Shown: piece by piece, positions 1 to 16,537 of the stretch
How the letters are laid out: each line of letters opens with the position of its first letter
Position numbering within the stretch: the first letter of the stretch is position 1
NCBI GenBank assembly: GCA_037176905.1
Contig: JBBBWG010016667.1
Coordinates: 20,001-84,000, forward strand
Direction: 5' to 3'
Length of the DNA stretch: 64,000 nt
From: Azolla pinnata
Lineage: Eukaryota; Streptophyta; Polypodiopsida; Salviniales; Salviniaceae
Notes under the pieces: generated by a model
Databases searched by the model: none
The model's input: only the letters and a program-made list of their open reading frames with translations
What the model was told of the DNA's origin: nothing
Made by a program: the position numbers and the translations under genes

Positions 1-1760
1 GCGCGAATCGATTCTAAACTGAAAGAACATCGAATGTGACATGCAAAATGTGAAGTAAAACATGGAAGTGTCCTGCAAAGGAGACCTCAAGTCGATCATA
101 ATCCAATCAAATAGATTCTCTAAAAATAAACAGAAGACTCGGTATTTCGATCTAAATAACAAGGTCAAGAACACAGATGAAATAGTTTCGGGCTCAAAAC
201 TAACAAGACCAATTGGGCTTCCACCTTGAGTTTATTTGTCGCCACGACAACATTGTCTTGTTTGCTCAATAATGGCAACTGTAGAAGATTGCTTCTGATT
301 CACATGACCACCCTTGGTTGTTGGTGAGTCCAAACTAGAATACCTCTAGAAGTTTTCTCATTTACCAAAAACATGCCCCTCAATGTTTCAAATCTACCAA
401 ACTAATCTTGCCTGAAAAATATACATGTTTGCTCCATCCCTGGTGCCAACATTAGCCATGGCGGTTTCGCTTACAACGACTTACACAACTTGAATGATGA
501 TGGAACCAACGATCGTCATCATTATGTTCAAGAAGATATCTGGATTTGAGGGTATTTTGGTGAGCACATCATGTATATATTTTATTTCGCGTGTATGATC
601 GATTTCTAAAGTACAATCATCATCATCATCATCACATTCAAGAAGATATTTAGATTTGAGGGCATTTTGCTACACCCACAAAGGCCAGACTTGACTATAG
701 ATGTTGCAAGTTTCCGAAGCAAAACTTCGCCGACTACTTTTTTCAGTCAGCAAACACATCACAACACCTCTTTTCCTGAAACAAGCTGCCAACCCCAATC
801 AACAGATGGTTTCTCAGAAATGTTAAGATGAATCAGAAAAGGTAGCTTTCCCAAGAAAAAAAGCATATGCCCTAACTGTGAATTCCATAGTAGAAGCTGA
901 AGCAAGCCTAGTCCATGACTCCATAAAATGAAAACACTTGTGGGCATTCCAATTTGTTGAACATTATGCTTTTTGTATATCTGCACACATTTAGTGCCTC
1001 TTACCTTCCAAAGAATCAATCCATATTTGCAAGCCAAGCTCAGTCTTTCTTTTGAAAGATTGATTGCCTTCAAGGAGCACCATAAAATCTTCCGACCTGC
1101 ACCAGATCAAGGTTTTACTCCTGTAATCATTGTGTAGACAAATATGGTAATCTTTATAATATTGCACATCAGTAGGAAATTGAGCATGAGTGCAGATTGT
1201 CCTCTGACCGAATACAACTGTTACAAACATAGCCAAAAGATCATTACCTTAGTAGATTGTGAACCATTTACGGACATGATGATGCTTCCATCTTACCTTG
1301 AATGATATGATGATACAAAAAGAAGAGATTGCATCGACCACGTAACGTGAATAAGTAACTTCTATATGTGAATCGAACGTAAGATCCCATTCACACCTTC
1401 TACAATATTAACTCAGACATTCCGAACATGATTTTATTACCAAACAATGACGACATCGCAGTTAATTTAGTAAAAAAAATTACACATAAGTTTTCACAAG
1501 ATCTATAAGAATGACAAAGAAATGGCATAAAGAGTATTGCATATAAATAACACCCTAGCGCAAGGAATGATTGTCTGTAACTATGACAAGTTAGGAAGAA
1601 GTACAGGAAAAATACTTACACAATTTGATGGAAGGATGCAAAGAATACAAATGTGCTTTTAAAGAGAACTAAAAACCAATTTTCCAAATCTTCTTTCCTT
1701 AGCACGCAGATTCATCTTATCATGATAAATAAGAGCTTCTCTCAACTTTTCCACAGGTTA
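1..1760. other. 3' flank of the RABB1 gene, no gene recognised
   Basis: This is AT-rich DNA beyond the RABB1 stop codon. Short open frames on the minus strand (for example around 759-1236) match no family I recognise and have no convincing splice context. One local duplication is visible: a block near 515-559 recurs, diverged, at about 632-669 after a short CAT/ATC run. The RABB1 3' UTR should lie just left of 1761, but its end cannot be placed. Confidence 0.5.
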
Positions 1761-6471
<4,711 letters not shown>

Positions 6472-7803
6472 GATTGGCAGCAGAATTCAGGGCTTCGGAC
6501 AGGTTGATCTGCGTGGGGGGAAGATTGGCGGATGCAACGAGGTGGATCGGCGTCTCGATCTATCACTGTCGCTTATTTCGCTGGATTCGCCGCCTCGCTC
6601 GTTCGCCCTCGGAAGAGAAATGCAAAGAGCGCATTCCATACATACGCTCGACATACGTATATACGTATGCGTATGTGCATGCATACATGAATATACGGTA
6701 CGTATACGTATGTATATCTACCACCAGCACATGGATGGATGGATGCATGGATGTGTTCAGCATGGTAATCATGTGTATGCATTGGCAATTGGCATTACAC
6801 CTTGATCCCCGATAGACTTGTCGAATCGATCGATTCTGGCTTTGAATTCGAGCGATCCCCGATCGGAACTGTTCCGTTTGTTCGATTTCGATGCGATTCC
6901 ATCGGGCTTCAGCTCGCGTTGATTCGTCTGCTCGGCTCAGCTCGGCTCAGCTCAGCTCGGCTCAACTCAGCTCAGCTCAGCTCAGCTCAGCTCGGCTCGA
7001 TCCGATCTGATTCGAGCTTCTCTGTTCGGTTATCTGTTTGGATCAACTCGGCTGCGAATACATGTACGTGGTGGTCTCGCGGAGACCTCACTATCTAGAG
7101 GTCCCGAATCGTACACAAGCTTCTTCCCTTTCTGATCTTGTTCGCTATTGAGTGAGAACAAAGCCTCGTTGATGTTAACTTTGACCATCTTCTTCTTCTG
7201 CTTTCCTCTTAGGTGATCTGATTTTTCTGCTGTTTCTCGGGGGGGGCACAGTTTGGAAGCTTTGCTTGCCATTGTCGTCCCTCGCTCACGTTCTCGTCGC
7301 TTACAGTTTGCCCCCAGAACAGCATTATGCATGCGCTCGCATTGGCCCACGTCCGGAAATGAAATGATGAGCCCCCGGATTTCCGCCATCTGCGTCGGTT
7401 AAAGAGCTCGTCTCTGCGCCCCTTCTCCTCAGTGGCGCAATCATCCGTTTTTTTAATGCGTGGCGCACGCGATGAGAAATGAGTCGAGTGTCAACCTCGA
7501 GGCATCCAAAAACAGAGTCCGACGAATGAATGAATGAATGAACGAATGAGTACATGCATCGATTAGCCCCCTTCGACACTTCTCTGCAGCTGTTAATCGC
7601 CTGTATACGGTTGATTCGAAAGCTCTTCATCGATGTCAATGGCAAGATGGATGGGATGCAGCTGATCGACTGGCAGAGAGCTAATACGAAGCTTCGTCAG
7701 TCGCAAACGATTGCACTCCTGTCGTCAATGCACTCATACACGCACGGACACAACATTACGATGCTCTCCGCGCACAAGAGTTGTCTCTGTCGCGCAAACG
7801 CGG
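6472..7803. other. RABB1 upstream region
   Basis: This stretch should hold the RABB1 5' UTR and promoter. It contains an alternating purine/pyrimidine stretch with ATACGTAT-type self-complementary steps at about 6650-6720, GGAT/GATG runs near 6730-6755, and a pentamer array at 6931-7000 (annotated separately). No coding sequence is recognised. Several short frames on both strands overlap one another and look like by-products of the repeats. Confidence 0.5.
6931..7000. repeat. CTCAG/CTCGG pentamer array
   Basis: About fourteen consecutive 5-bp units, CTCAG or CTCGG with one CTCAA, run head to tail about 460 bp upstream of the RABB1 start codon. The reading is direct from sequence. AGCT occurs at nearly every junction. 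Confidence 0.9.
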
Positions 7804-8766
7804 GTGATTAGCGGGCGATTCCTCCACGTCCATGCAGACGATTAGTGGGTGATTAGTCGGCGGCCCCTCGATCTCCGCGTGGGTGATTAGTAGGTGATTG
7901 GTGATCAGTGGGTGATTAGCAAGCAATCCCTTGACGTGCATGAGGGTGATCAGCGGGCGATTAGCGAGCGACCCGCCCAACGTCCATGGCGGGCGATTAG
8001 TGGGTGATTAGCGAGTGATCCCTCGATAGTCCATGCAGGCGATTAGTAGGTGATTAGCGAGCGACCCGCCCAACATCCATGGCAGGCGATTAGCGGGTGA
8101 TTAGCGAGCAATCCCTCGATAGTCCATGCAGGCGATTAGTCGGTGATTAGTGGGTGATTAGCGAGCAATCCCTCGATAGTCCATGCAGGCGATTAGTCGG
8201 TGATTAGCGGGCGATCCCTTGCATCCATGGGTGATTAGCAAGTGATTAGCAGACGATCCCCTTGACGTCCATGTGGTGGACGATTAGCAAGTGACCAGTG
8301 GGTGATTATCAAGTGATTAGCGGGCGATGTCTCGGCGTCCATGTGGGCGATTAGCTGGTGATTAGTGGGCGATCCCTCGAAGTCCATGTGGGTGATTAGC
8401 GGGTGATTAGCAGGCGATCCCTCGATATCCACGCGGGTGTTTAGCGGGCGATCCCCGGACGACGATGTGGGTGATTAGTGGGCGATTAGCGGGCGATCCC
8501 TAGATGACGATGTGGGTGATTAGTGGGTGATTAGTGGGCGATTAGCGGGCGATCCCTGGACGACGATGTGGGTGATTAGTGGGTGATTAGTGGGTGATTA
8601 GTGGGCGATCCCTGGACGACGATGCGGGTGATTAGCGGGTGATCAGCCATGAGGGCAATTAGCGGGCGATCCGTATTGTGGTCAAGGGGAGCGATGCCCG
8701 TGAGGGCAATCAGTGGGTGATTAGTGGGGTGATTAGCGAGGAGATTAGCGAGTGATTAGTGGGCGA
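7804..8766. repeat. GATTAG minisatellite between two divergent genes
   Basis: Nearly 1 kb is built from degenerate copies of GATTAGTGGGTGATTAGCGG followed by variants of GCGATCCCTCGATAGTCCATG. The basic step is about 10 bp (GATTAGNGGGT), grouped into higher-order units of roughly 45-60 bp. The repeat lies between RABB1 (minus) and the LEA gene (plus), ending about 20 bp before the last upstream ATG of the LEA leader. No coding potential beyond repeat-encoded frames. Confidence 0.9.
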
Positions 8767-8785
8767 TCCTTATCATTAGCACATG

Positions 8786-9940
8786 CTTATTGTCTTCTTG
8801 TACACAGTTCATCAGATTGTCTTCTTCTTCTTCTTCTTCTTCTTCTTCTTCTGTCTGTAGCTCTTCTTCTCCACACAGAAAAGCTTGGAAGCAAAGGAAA
8901 GCTCAGACACAGACACAGAGATCGCGAGCGAGGCGAGCGAGAGAACAGACACGGAGCTCGCCTTTCCTCTTCTTCTTCGTCCTCTTCCCCTTCTTCTGCT
9001 TCTTCTGATCGGTGCGCTTCTTCTCTTCTTTTCAGATCCTCTCCATTTTTCTAGGGTTTCCGCGAGCTCCAGCTCCATCGCCATCGCCGCTTCTCCGAAG
9101 CTTCTTCTTCTTCTTCTTCTTCTTCTTCTTCTTCTTCTTCTGCTTCTTCTTCTTCCTCCTTCGTCGTCCCTTCCGTCTTCTTCCACGGAGATCAGTAGTC
9201 GTTCCTTCAGCGACCTGTCAGGGAGGCTGCTTCCATAGCAAAGCAAAGCAAGCAAGCAAGCTCAGGTGAGTTGCGACTCCCAAATCGCGCAGATCTTTCT
9301 CTCTGATCTGCTCCTCTCCTCTTTTGCTCTTCGCATTTTCCATTCCCGCACACAGACAGGCACAACCACATTCCTCCACATTCCATATCCACACTCCACA
9401 ACTCCCACACACTCCGCACTCCATCGCCATAGCCATATCCACACAGAGCTTCAGTTCATTACCAGCGGAATCTGCATCAGGTGAGCTCGTTGCTGTCGCT
9501 GAACCTCTCACTCCCCCCCCCCCTCCCTGATCTGCTTCTCTTCCACTGTCGCCTGCACGCAAAACAAGAACACTCCAGCACTCTCAAGCACAGGAGGCAA
9601 GCAAAGCCAAAGAGATTCTCTCGCCTTCGAACGAAATTTTTCACACAGCAACACATCCGCATCCATACACCAGCACTCTGAAAGGAGGAAAAGCAAGCAA
9701 AAGCGAAGAGACAAAGGAGACAGAGAGAAGGAGAGGGAGGATTTGGAAGAAGAAGAAGAAGAAGAATTCAACAACAACAACAACAACAACAATTCTTCAA
9801 CAACAACAACAATTTTTCAACAACAATTTTTCAACAACAACAGCAACAAAAATTCTTCAACAACAACAATAACAACACTAACAAACAACAAAAACAACAG
9901 CAAAAGCAACAAGAGCAACAACAAGAGCAACAACAAGAGC

Positions 9941-9972
<32 letters not shown>

Positions 9973-9997
9973 GGAAGAAGAAGAAGGTTGGGTGGGA
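8786..9997 (+). promoter_or_regulatory. Long ATG-free leader of the LEA-2 gene
   Basis: No ATG occurs on the plus strand from 8786 until the start codon at 9998. The stretch holds two (TTC)n runs (about 8820-8852 and 9101-9160), a CTAGGGTTTC element near 9051, pyrimidine-rich DNA, and a (CAA)n-rich block (about 9768-9972). GT donors that fit the consensus stand at 9266 (CTCAG/GTGAGT) and 9481 (CATCAG/GTGAGC), so a leader intron is possible. That it is all transcribed leader is inference; a promoter must lie somewhere in or before it. Confidence 0.55.
9768..9972 (+). repeat. (CAA)n-rich leader tract
   Basis: Mostly CAA triplets with interspersed TTTTT, TCTT and AGAGC interruptions, ending 25 bp before the LEA start codon. 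The frame that continues into the protein is open here and would read poly-Asn, but it has no ATG; the only near-cognate start is a TTG at 9743. I therefore read the tract as untranslated leader, not protein. Confidence 0.8.
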
Positions 9998-12900
9998 ATG
10001 CATACCCACACGAAATCGGATTCGGAAGTGACGAGCCTGGCGCCATCGTCGCCACGCTCGCCACGATCAAGGCCACTCTACTTCGTGCAATCGCCATCAC
10101 GAGAATCCCACGATGGAGACTCGAAGCTCTCCTTCCATTCGACTCCGATCCTGAGCCCGATCGGATCCCCCCTCCATCCAGCTGCTGCTTTCTCCACCTC
10201 CTCTCGATCCAGAGATTCTTCACAGTCCCTTGCCTCTGGATCTCGCAAATCCTCCTCGGGCCTCCGCAAATTCCTCCCCCTCCATCACCACCACAGCAAC
10301 AGTGGCAGCAGCAGCAGCCTCCTCAATGGCCATGGCCACTCCAGCAGCTCCCACCCCAACTCCAAAGCTGCCAAAGCTTGGGCTGCCAACAATGTCATCG
10401 AAGAAGAAGACCCCGGCTTCGACAAGCTCTCCCCCCCTAGCAAAGCCCCCCAGATCTACACCATCCTCCTCGTCCTCCTCTCCTGCGTCGTCTTCCTCAT
10501 CATCTTCATCCTCATGTTCTGGCTCATCTGCCGGCCCTCCCATCCTCAGCTCTCTCTTAAGGTACGATGCTCCTGGTTCTCTCTCTACAGATAGATACGA
10601 CTCCGACACTAGCTACCTTGTTTGTAGATACGATGCTTTATAAGTTAGAGGTGCAAGCTTCAACTCTTGCCATCTACATATACTTCTCTCTTCCTCCATC
10701 CCCATCTTCATGCAACAAAAAGAGGATACTTTCTTGATTACGTCTTAAAATGTCTCCCAGATGCATGAGGAGACTTCTAATATTTGCCATGATCTAAGTG
10801 TTGGGGATGGTTGAATCACATCTTCGCTCTATTTGAGCGTCAGGATGGGCAAACTCAGATTTCTCTATGTTATGGTGTAGTGTGTCGGAGATGGATGAAT
10901 TTGGTTTTGTAATTTCTTCGAAGATTGTTCGTGATTTGTTATAATTCTGTCACAAAAGCCGTTGTCGTTTTTAAGCATGACATGTTGGGCTTCAGATGGC
11001 TGTCCAAAATCTCATGATCAAGTGCTTATTTTTCATATTCTATGTTAGGGTATATGCATGCATTTCAAATTCCTCCAAAACATTTCAAACTCGTTATGAT
11101 CTCAGCACCGGTTGTTTTCAAGCATGTAGTAACTCATCCTGCATCTCTGAGAAGATGTCTTCTGCAAAATGATAAGGGAGCATTCCTAAATTATATTATT
11201 CATGAAACATAGTTCTCTGCACTGGCAGACAATGGCTAGCAGCAGACGAGAAGGTTTGAGCCATATTTCCCCTATAACTTTCCCAAGATGTGAAAGAGCT
11301 GGTAATCATTGATTGTTGACACATCATTTTCCTGCCATGCAGAAGATCCCACACCCTCTAAAGTTGCGTTGCGTGCTTTATCCGCACAACATAGTTTGAT
11401 CATATTTTCCATATTGTTATTTTCACTTAGGAAAGAGCCCACATTCCTCTATGAAAGTCCAGCATTATATGCTTTGTGATTGTGGTGGAATATACCCCGA
11501 TAAATTGTAGGAGCTGTGAGTGATAGCCTGGGGAGGAAGGTTTAGACATATCTATCCATGTTGGAAAAGCCCATTGTTCATGTTTCTCTGTTTACCCCCA
11601 TGGAGACCTCCAAGCAAAGCTCTGCTTGCCTAGGTTGAAAGGTACAAAGCTTCAGGCATGGACAAGAAGTTTAATTCATATTGTCTCATGAAGGTAAAAT
11701 ACCAGTTTCCCTCCATGTTTTGTCCGTAATGATGTGAACTTGTGCCCTTGTAGGTTCTTATAGTTAGACAGGTGTGCTTTTCCTTGCTTCAACCACTAAT
11801 AGCTGTAGGTCTCTGCTTTGCAGTCTTCAAATGACATTGTGTATAACTGTGTGGTCTATGTAAAGGGCCCAAAAAACTCTCTTGCTTGTGGTTTCTCAAA
11901 AGCTCAGACGGAACCAAACTGAGAAGTATCTAATGGTTGTTGTGGAAAGTATGCAATATGGAGATATTTCTTTGGGTGATTTATTACATCAGATCATCTA
12001 GGTACTCTTTTTGTTTTTCTCTCTGTGTCACTCTTTCTTGAATGTAAGAGTGTCTAATACTTCTCTTCATTGGACAATGTTTCGTTATGTTATCCTATCA
12101 CAGCAGATCATCTATCTGATGCCTTATGTATCTTGCAGAACATTGTTTTCCACAATCTTGTCTTGGGATCTGGGAGTGATAGCTCCGGAGTGCCTACACA
12201 GATGGTGACTCTCAATTGTACTGTTGAAATTGAGTATCACAACCCTTCAAAATATTTTGGTGTGCATGTGAATCCGGTTGCAGCAGTATTAACCTTATCA
12301 GAGCTCGAGGTCGCTCACGGAGAGGTAATCTCCGCCTACTATATGTGTGCTTCTTGGTTATTTCTGCTCATTCCCCCTCCTAAGAAGTCATATGATATCT
12401 GGGAAGTTTTGGGTTCAAGTCACTTATGAGGAATAATGTTGTTAAACTTGAGACATGGAGATCTGCATTTCAAGCCCTTTTTTCCACATCATTTACACAT
12501 GATAAAACTCTGATATGCAGGCAGTGTGTGCACCGAATCAGAAAAGGGGCATCTTTGTCTCCGTCCTTAAAAATGCTTGTAATGTGGAAAGTTACATTTG
12601 CAATGGCTTTGAAAAATGGGCTTTCTCTCTTTTTATTCATCCTTACATGAAAAGGTATCTCATTTCATAGGGTATACATAAGCATGTTGCATAGGGAAGA
12701 ATTTGATTTCCTTCATAAAAAGTGGGAAGGTAAGGTGTTTGCTATGCCCCACTTGATATATAACCTTAATTCTTTCAAATTCAGCAAAACATGGGTCTTA
12801 AAGTCTTGGAATTTTCATACATGAGGAACTATTTCATGAACACACAGGACGTAGGGGTTTTACTGATAGTGACTACTATTCCTAAAATGATTGTTGACAT

Positions 12901-13211
12901 TTGTGTTTGCAATGATGGTTGTGACACAGATCCTCAACTATTTCCAACCCAAAGGTACTCACAAGTTGATTCAGGTGATTACTCAAGCAACCAAGGTACC
13001 ACTATATGGTGCTGCTGTTGTGTTATCTAATGGTAGCGGGGCGAAGCAAAATGTTCCCTTCACAATGACCGCAACATTGCGATCACAGTATTATGTCGTG
13101 GGCCAAATGATCAAACCTAAGTTTACAAACCAAGTGGTTTGCCACATACTGGTGGATTCTGGAACCTTGGCTTTGCAAACTCCATTGAAGACTGCATGTG
13201 TAGAGAATTAA
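9998..13211 (+). CDS. Group-2 LEA / NHL-like single-pass membrane protein
   Basis: Three exons, 9998-10561, 12139-12324 and 12930-13211, all in phase 0, give 343 residues. That is the size of the Arabidopsis At1g45688/At5g42860-type LEA_2 proteins it resembles. The N terminus MHTHTKSDSEVTSLAPSSP and the following Y-F-V-Q-S-P-S-R segment are the family signature. A Ser-rich cytosolic part follows, with a membrane segment at about 150-178 and a C-terminal LEA_2 beta-sandwich carrying the Y-F-G-V-H-V and VPLYG motifs. The start is the first ATG after a 1.2-kb ATG-free leader and matches the conserved start. The role is not well known; relatives are plasma-membrane proteins linked to stress and wall processes. 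Convergent with OEP21. Confidence 0.92.
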
Positions 13212-16200
13212 GAAGAAGAAGGAAATTATGTCCGAGGCTTCATTAGAGATTTGAGCAGCTTTTCTTTATTTTTTTTCGTAAATATTTCTTTTTTGTGCCT
13301 TACTGGGGTGAGGGGCTTTCCGAGTTGGATGGATCACAAGACACTCTAGATGGCATTAAGACGTGCTACAAATATTTTTTGTTTATCACATATAATAATA
13401 ATGATCTTAATTTTTAAGATAGATGGATTCCTTCATCAATGAAAAAGACCGGTGTAGCTGTATAAAAGAAGGAAATGCATTGGTTTTCATCATTAGCAAA
13501 TTTTTCTCTTGATTCCGAAACAAAATTCTCTTGTCAAATGGAAAAAGGTAATGTAGTTTGATGCCAGTTCATTTGGTACACAATGCTGATGCAGAGTCTC
13601 TTAAACAGGATTCAGAAAGCATGGAAAAAAATTATGAATGCTCATGATCTGTCAAATGTCAAATAGGTTGACCTGATTGCTTTTGTAAGTGGGCCCTTTA
13701 CAACTTTGTAATGCCCATAAGTTTTGCTTTGTGTAGCTTTCAGTGTCGCTTCATGAAGATCACACCTCTAGGAGCTTCATCTTCTCCTTCATCAATCTCC
13801 TCGTGGAAGTTTGAATGAATTTTATGCACGTAGATCTGCAACAATGCTAACTTCAAATTTTGCTATTTGATTCCTGTTCCATGATGATCATCTTTGGTTG
13901 TTTCCTGTAGCATTTATAATAACGCATGCCATTAGCTTCTCAAAAGGATCCTTTACTGTTATTGAGGAGATTGGTGGTTTTCCGTCGGAAGCTCATTTCA
14001 ACTCCTGCATAATGGCTTTACTTGGAAAGCTCAGTTTTCTTCTCCGACTTCTTTGAAGGGTGGCTTATTCATATGCTTAAAAAGCCAGTAAAGGAATCTA
14101 GCCTCTCAAGTTGCAGTGTTCAGTTTCTGGAGTCTAAATTTCAAAGGTTCACAACTCATGGCCAGCTGTGATCATTGAAGCATCAATCATCTTCAGCCAT
14201 AAACTGCCACTTAACGTGAAGCTTGACAGGTTCAGGTATGTGGTGTGCCAGAACATTTTGTATCTAGATTATTTCCGTAGAACATTCGCTTCATTTCAAC
14301 ACATTAGACAGATTTGTGTGAGAAGAAAAGCCAGATTGCATGATTTTCTACTATTAAAAGCAAATGCTGAAATGCCGCTTTTTCTAACAGATCATCAAAC
14401 ATTTGGTCTCAGTTATATGGATCCAAATCTAAGGTTTGAGATTTTGATGCGTGTAGAAGCTTCATGGTATGCATATCCTGGGTCCCACCTATCCTGCCAT
14501 GGGGAAGTACCTTGCTCGCCTTTAAAGCAAAAGATGCAGGGAAAAGCAGAAGAAAGTAAGGAGCAGGCCATTTTGAAATCCAATGCAACCGACACCTTTC
14601 CACCTACTGTACCAATAAAAGCAATTAAAACAGGCTGAAGCTAGATGCATGGCAGCAGAAACTTTGAGCTCAAATCCTATCTGATCATGATCAACCCAGA
14701 AGTTCTTTTAGCTCTGCAAAATGCTTTTGGCAATCAAGCCTCTCTCCCAAAACTGTCTCTCACATTTTTGAACTGGTTAAAAATGGATCAAATCCATATG
14801 AAGTAAAACAGTGTGTGTATCCACTCCCAGGCTGCTAATTGGTTCCCTTAAATTGAACACTTCCTAATGTAGCTTCACGGCAATTCAATGGGAATCTCCC
14901 ACATAATCATCCCCTGATAATGGGGAAAAGAATGCTGTTAAACTTTGGCTTTCCTGCCATTGATAGTAATTCTTTTGCCAGATTCTGAAAGACATGTATT
15001 GGTCATCTACCTGCCTTTGTGTACGATGAAAAATCAGTTCACAGAAGCAATGTCGGTGAAAGGAAAATTTGAAAAAGCTTGTCCATAGGACTTCAGGCTA
15101 ATTTTTTGATGCCAGAACTCAGAACTTTTCCCAGAGTACAACTTAATAAGCTCAAAAAGATGATAGAATCTTTTATTAGCACAAAAACCAAATGCTAAAA
15201 AGACGAACTTTGGGTCAGAATTACGCTTTTATTTTTTGTTGAAAATTACAAATAAACGCCCAGATTTTGTCTCAAATTACTAACTATTTGACACTCCATC
15301 AATTTTTTTGTCACCTATTTTAAATCTATCAATTAATGAAATAACTAGTTAAGTGTTCTCTTCATCTCACGAATGCTTCAACAGAAGAAAGATCATCCAC
15401 ATCAACATCCACAATATTTAAATGTCTTTCTTTTTCTTTTAGTTAGCCCTCTCAGACAAATCAGAGCACTAACAATCTTCCACACATCAGGTCAAAAAAA
15501 CCTTGTGTTTTTTGCAGACCTTTGTTGACAATTGATGGCCTAGTGAGGTTTGTTTTCATGCCTATCTTTCATAGATTTGTGCTTTTTATCATAAACGAGC
15601 TAGCTACACGTTTTTTGGCTTCATCACTAAATATGCCTAAACAGTCAATTATCATTACAATGCTTATGCTCCTATTCAGATTTGAAGAGTTCACTGGACC
15701 ATGTAAAACAGAAGGGGAAACTCTCAGCATCTTCACCCATCTCACGTCTTGGGAATAATAACACACTTTTCTGCCAGCTTTCCTTTGCAAGAAATCCAAG
15801 CCTACTTTGTGAACTACATGAAAAATGTAAAACAATTGCCGATTAACAGGCGGCAATGCAAAGAACTCCATAGATTTCCTCAAGACTGCTATATTGCAAA
15901 ATTACTTGATTCCATTGAAAAAGGAGATTCAATGAGTTACATTATATCTACCAAGGTTCTTAGAAAGCTTTTACAGAGCATCAGAAACGGCCACAGATCA
16001 AGATTCCTCCAACGACCCATATAAATGATATCAAATGGATCATATGGCAAGAATTTGATGCAAGAAGTTTTTGAGCAGAAGTTGGTGATCTTCCTCAAGT
16101 TGAAGAAGCTTTAGAACACTAGATTCAGGGTTTCTGATGAACTGAAATGGTTCCAAATAAACCATTAGATAGATATCCAGGGAAAGCCAGTCACCCTAAA

Positions 16201-16537
16201 GAGATCCATGGCATTCTCACACCATCGAGGTTGAAGATTTAATTGATCACCACAATAACTTTGCATCCATGGTCGCTGATGATGTCCCCTTGATGATCTG
16301 ATAATGAAACAATTTTCAAGTATGAAGGGGACAAGTGGATGTATGTATGATCATATTACCACATTTCATCGGTGCTAAGGTGTAACACCCTTAACAAAAT
16401 ACAAAAATGCACCAAATCTTGCAGATCAATGATGAAAAATCATTGAAAACGGTCTATTCATTTGGGGCCAGAATGAATAAAAATCCCAATAGCCGTCAAT
16501 CCATCTACATAATCTGATCTACCATGTCGGCGTATAA
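13212..16537. other. Intergenic region between convergent LEA and OEP21 genes
   Basis: AT-rich DNA with no recognised gene. The longest plus-strand frame (14168-14638) opens with GTG rather than ATG, has no family resemblance I can name and no splice context, so I do not call it. Both ends should contain 3' UTRs. No tandem array or transposon-like ends are evident. Confidence 0.5.

Noticed and set aside
9743-9997. 85-residue poly-Asn N-terminal extension of the LEA protein
   Set aside because: The frame is open but has no ATG; the only start is TTG. The conserved family start is the ATG at 9998.
14168-14638. 156-codon plus-strand frame
   Set aside because: It opens with GTG, shows no recognised family and has no splice signals that would join it to a neighbour.
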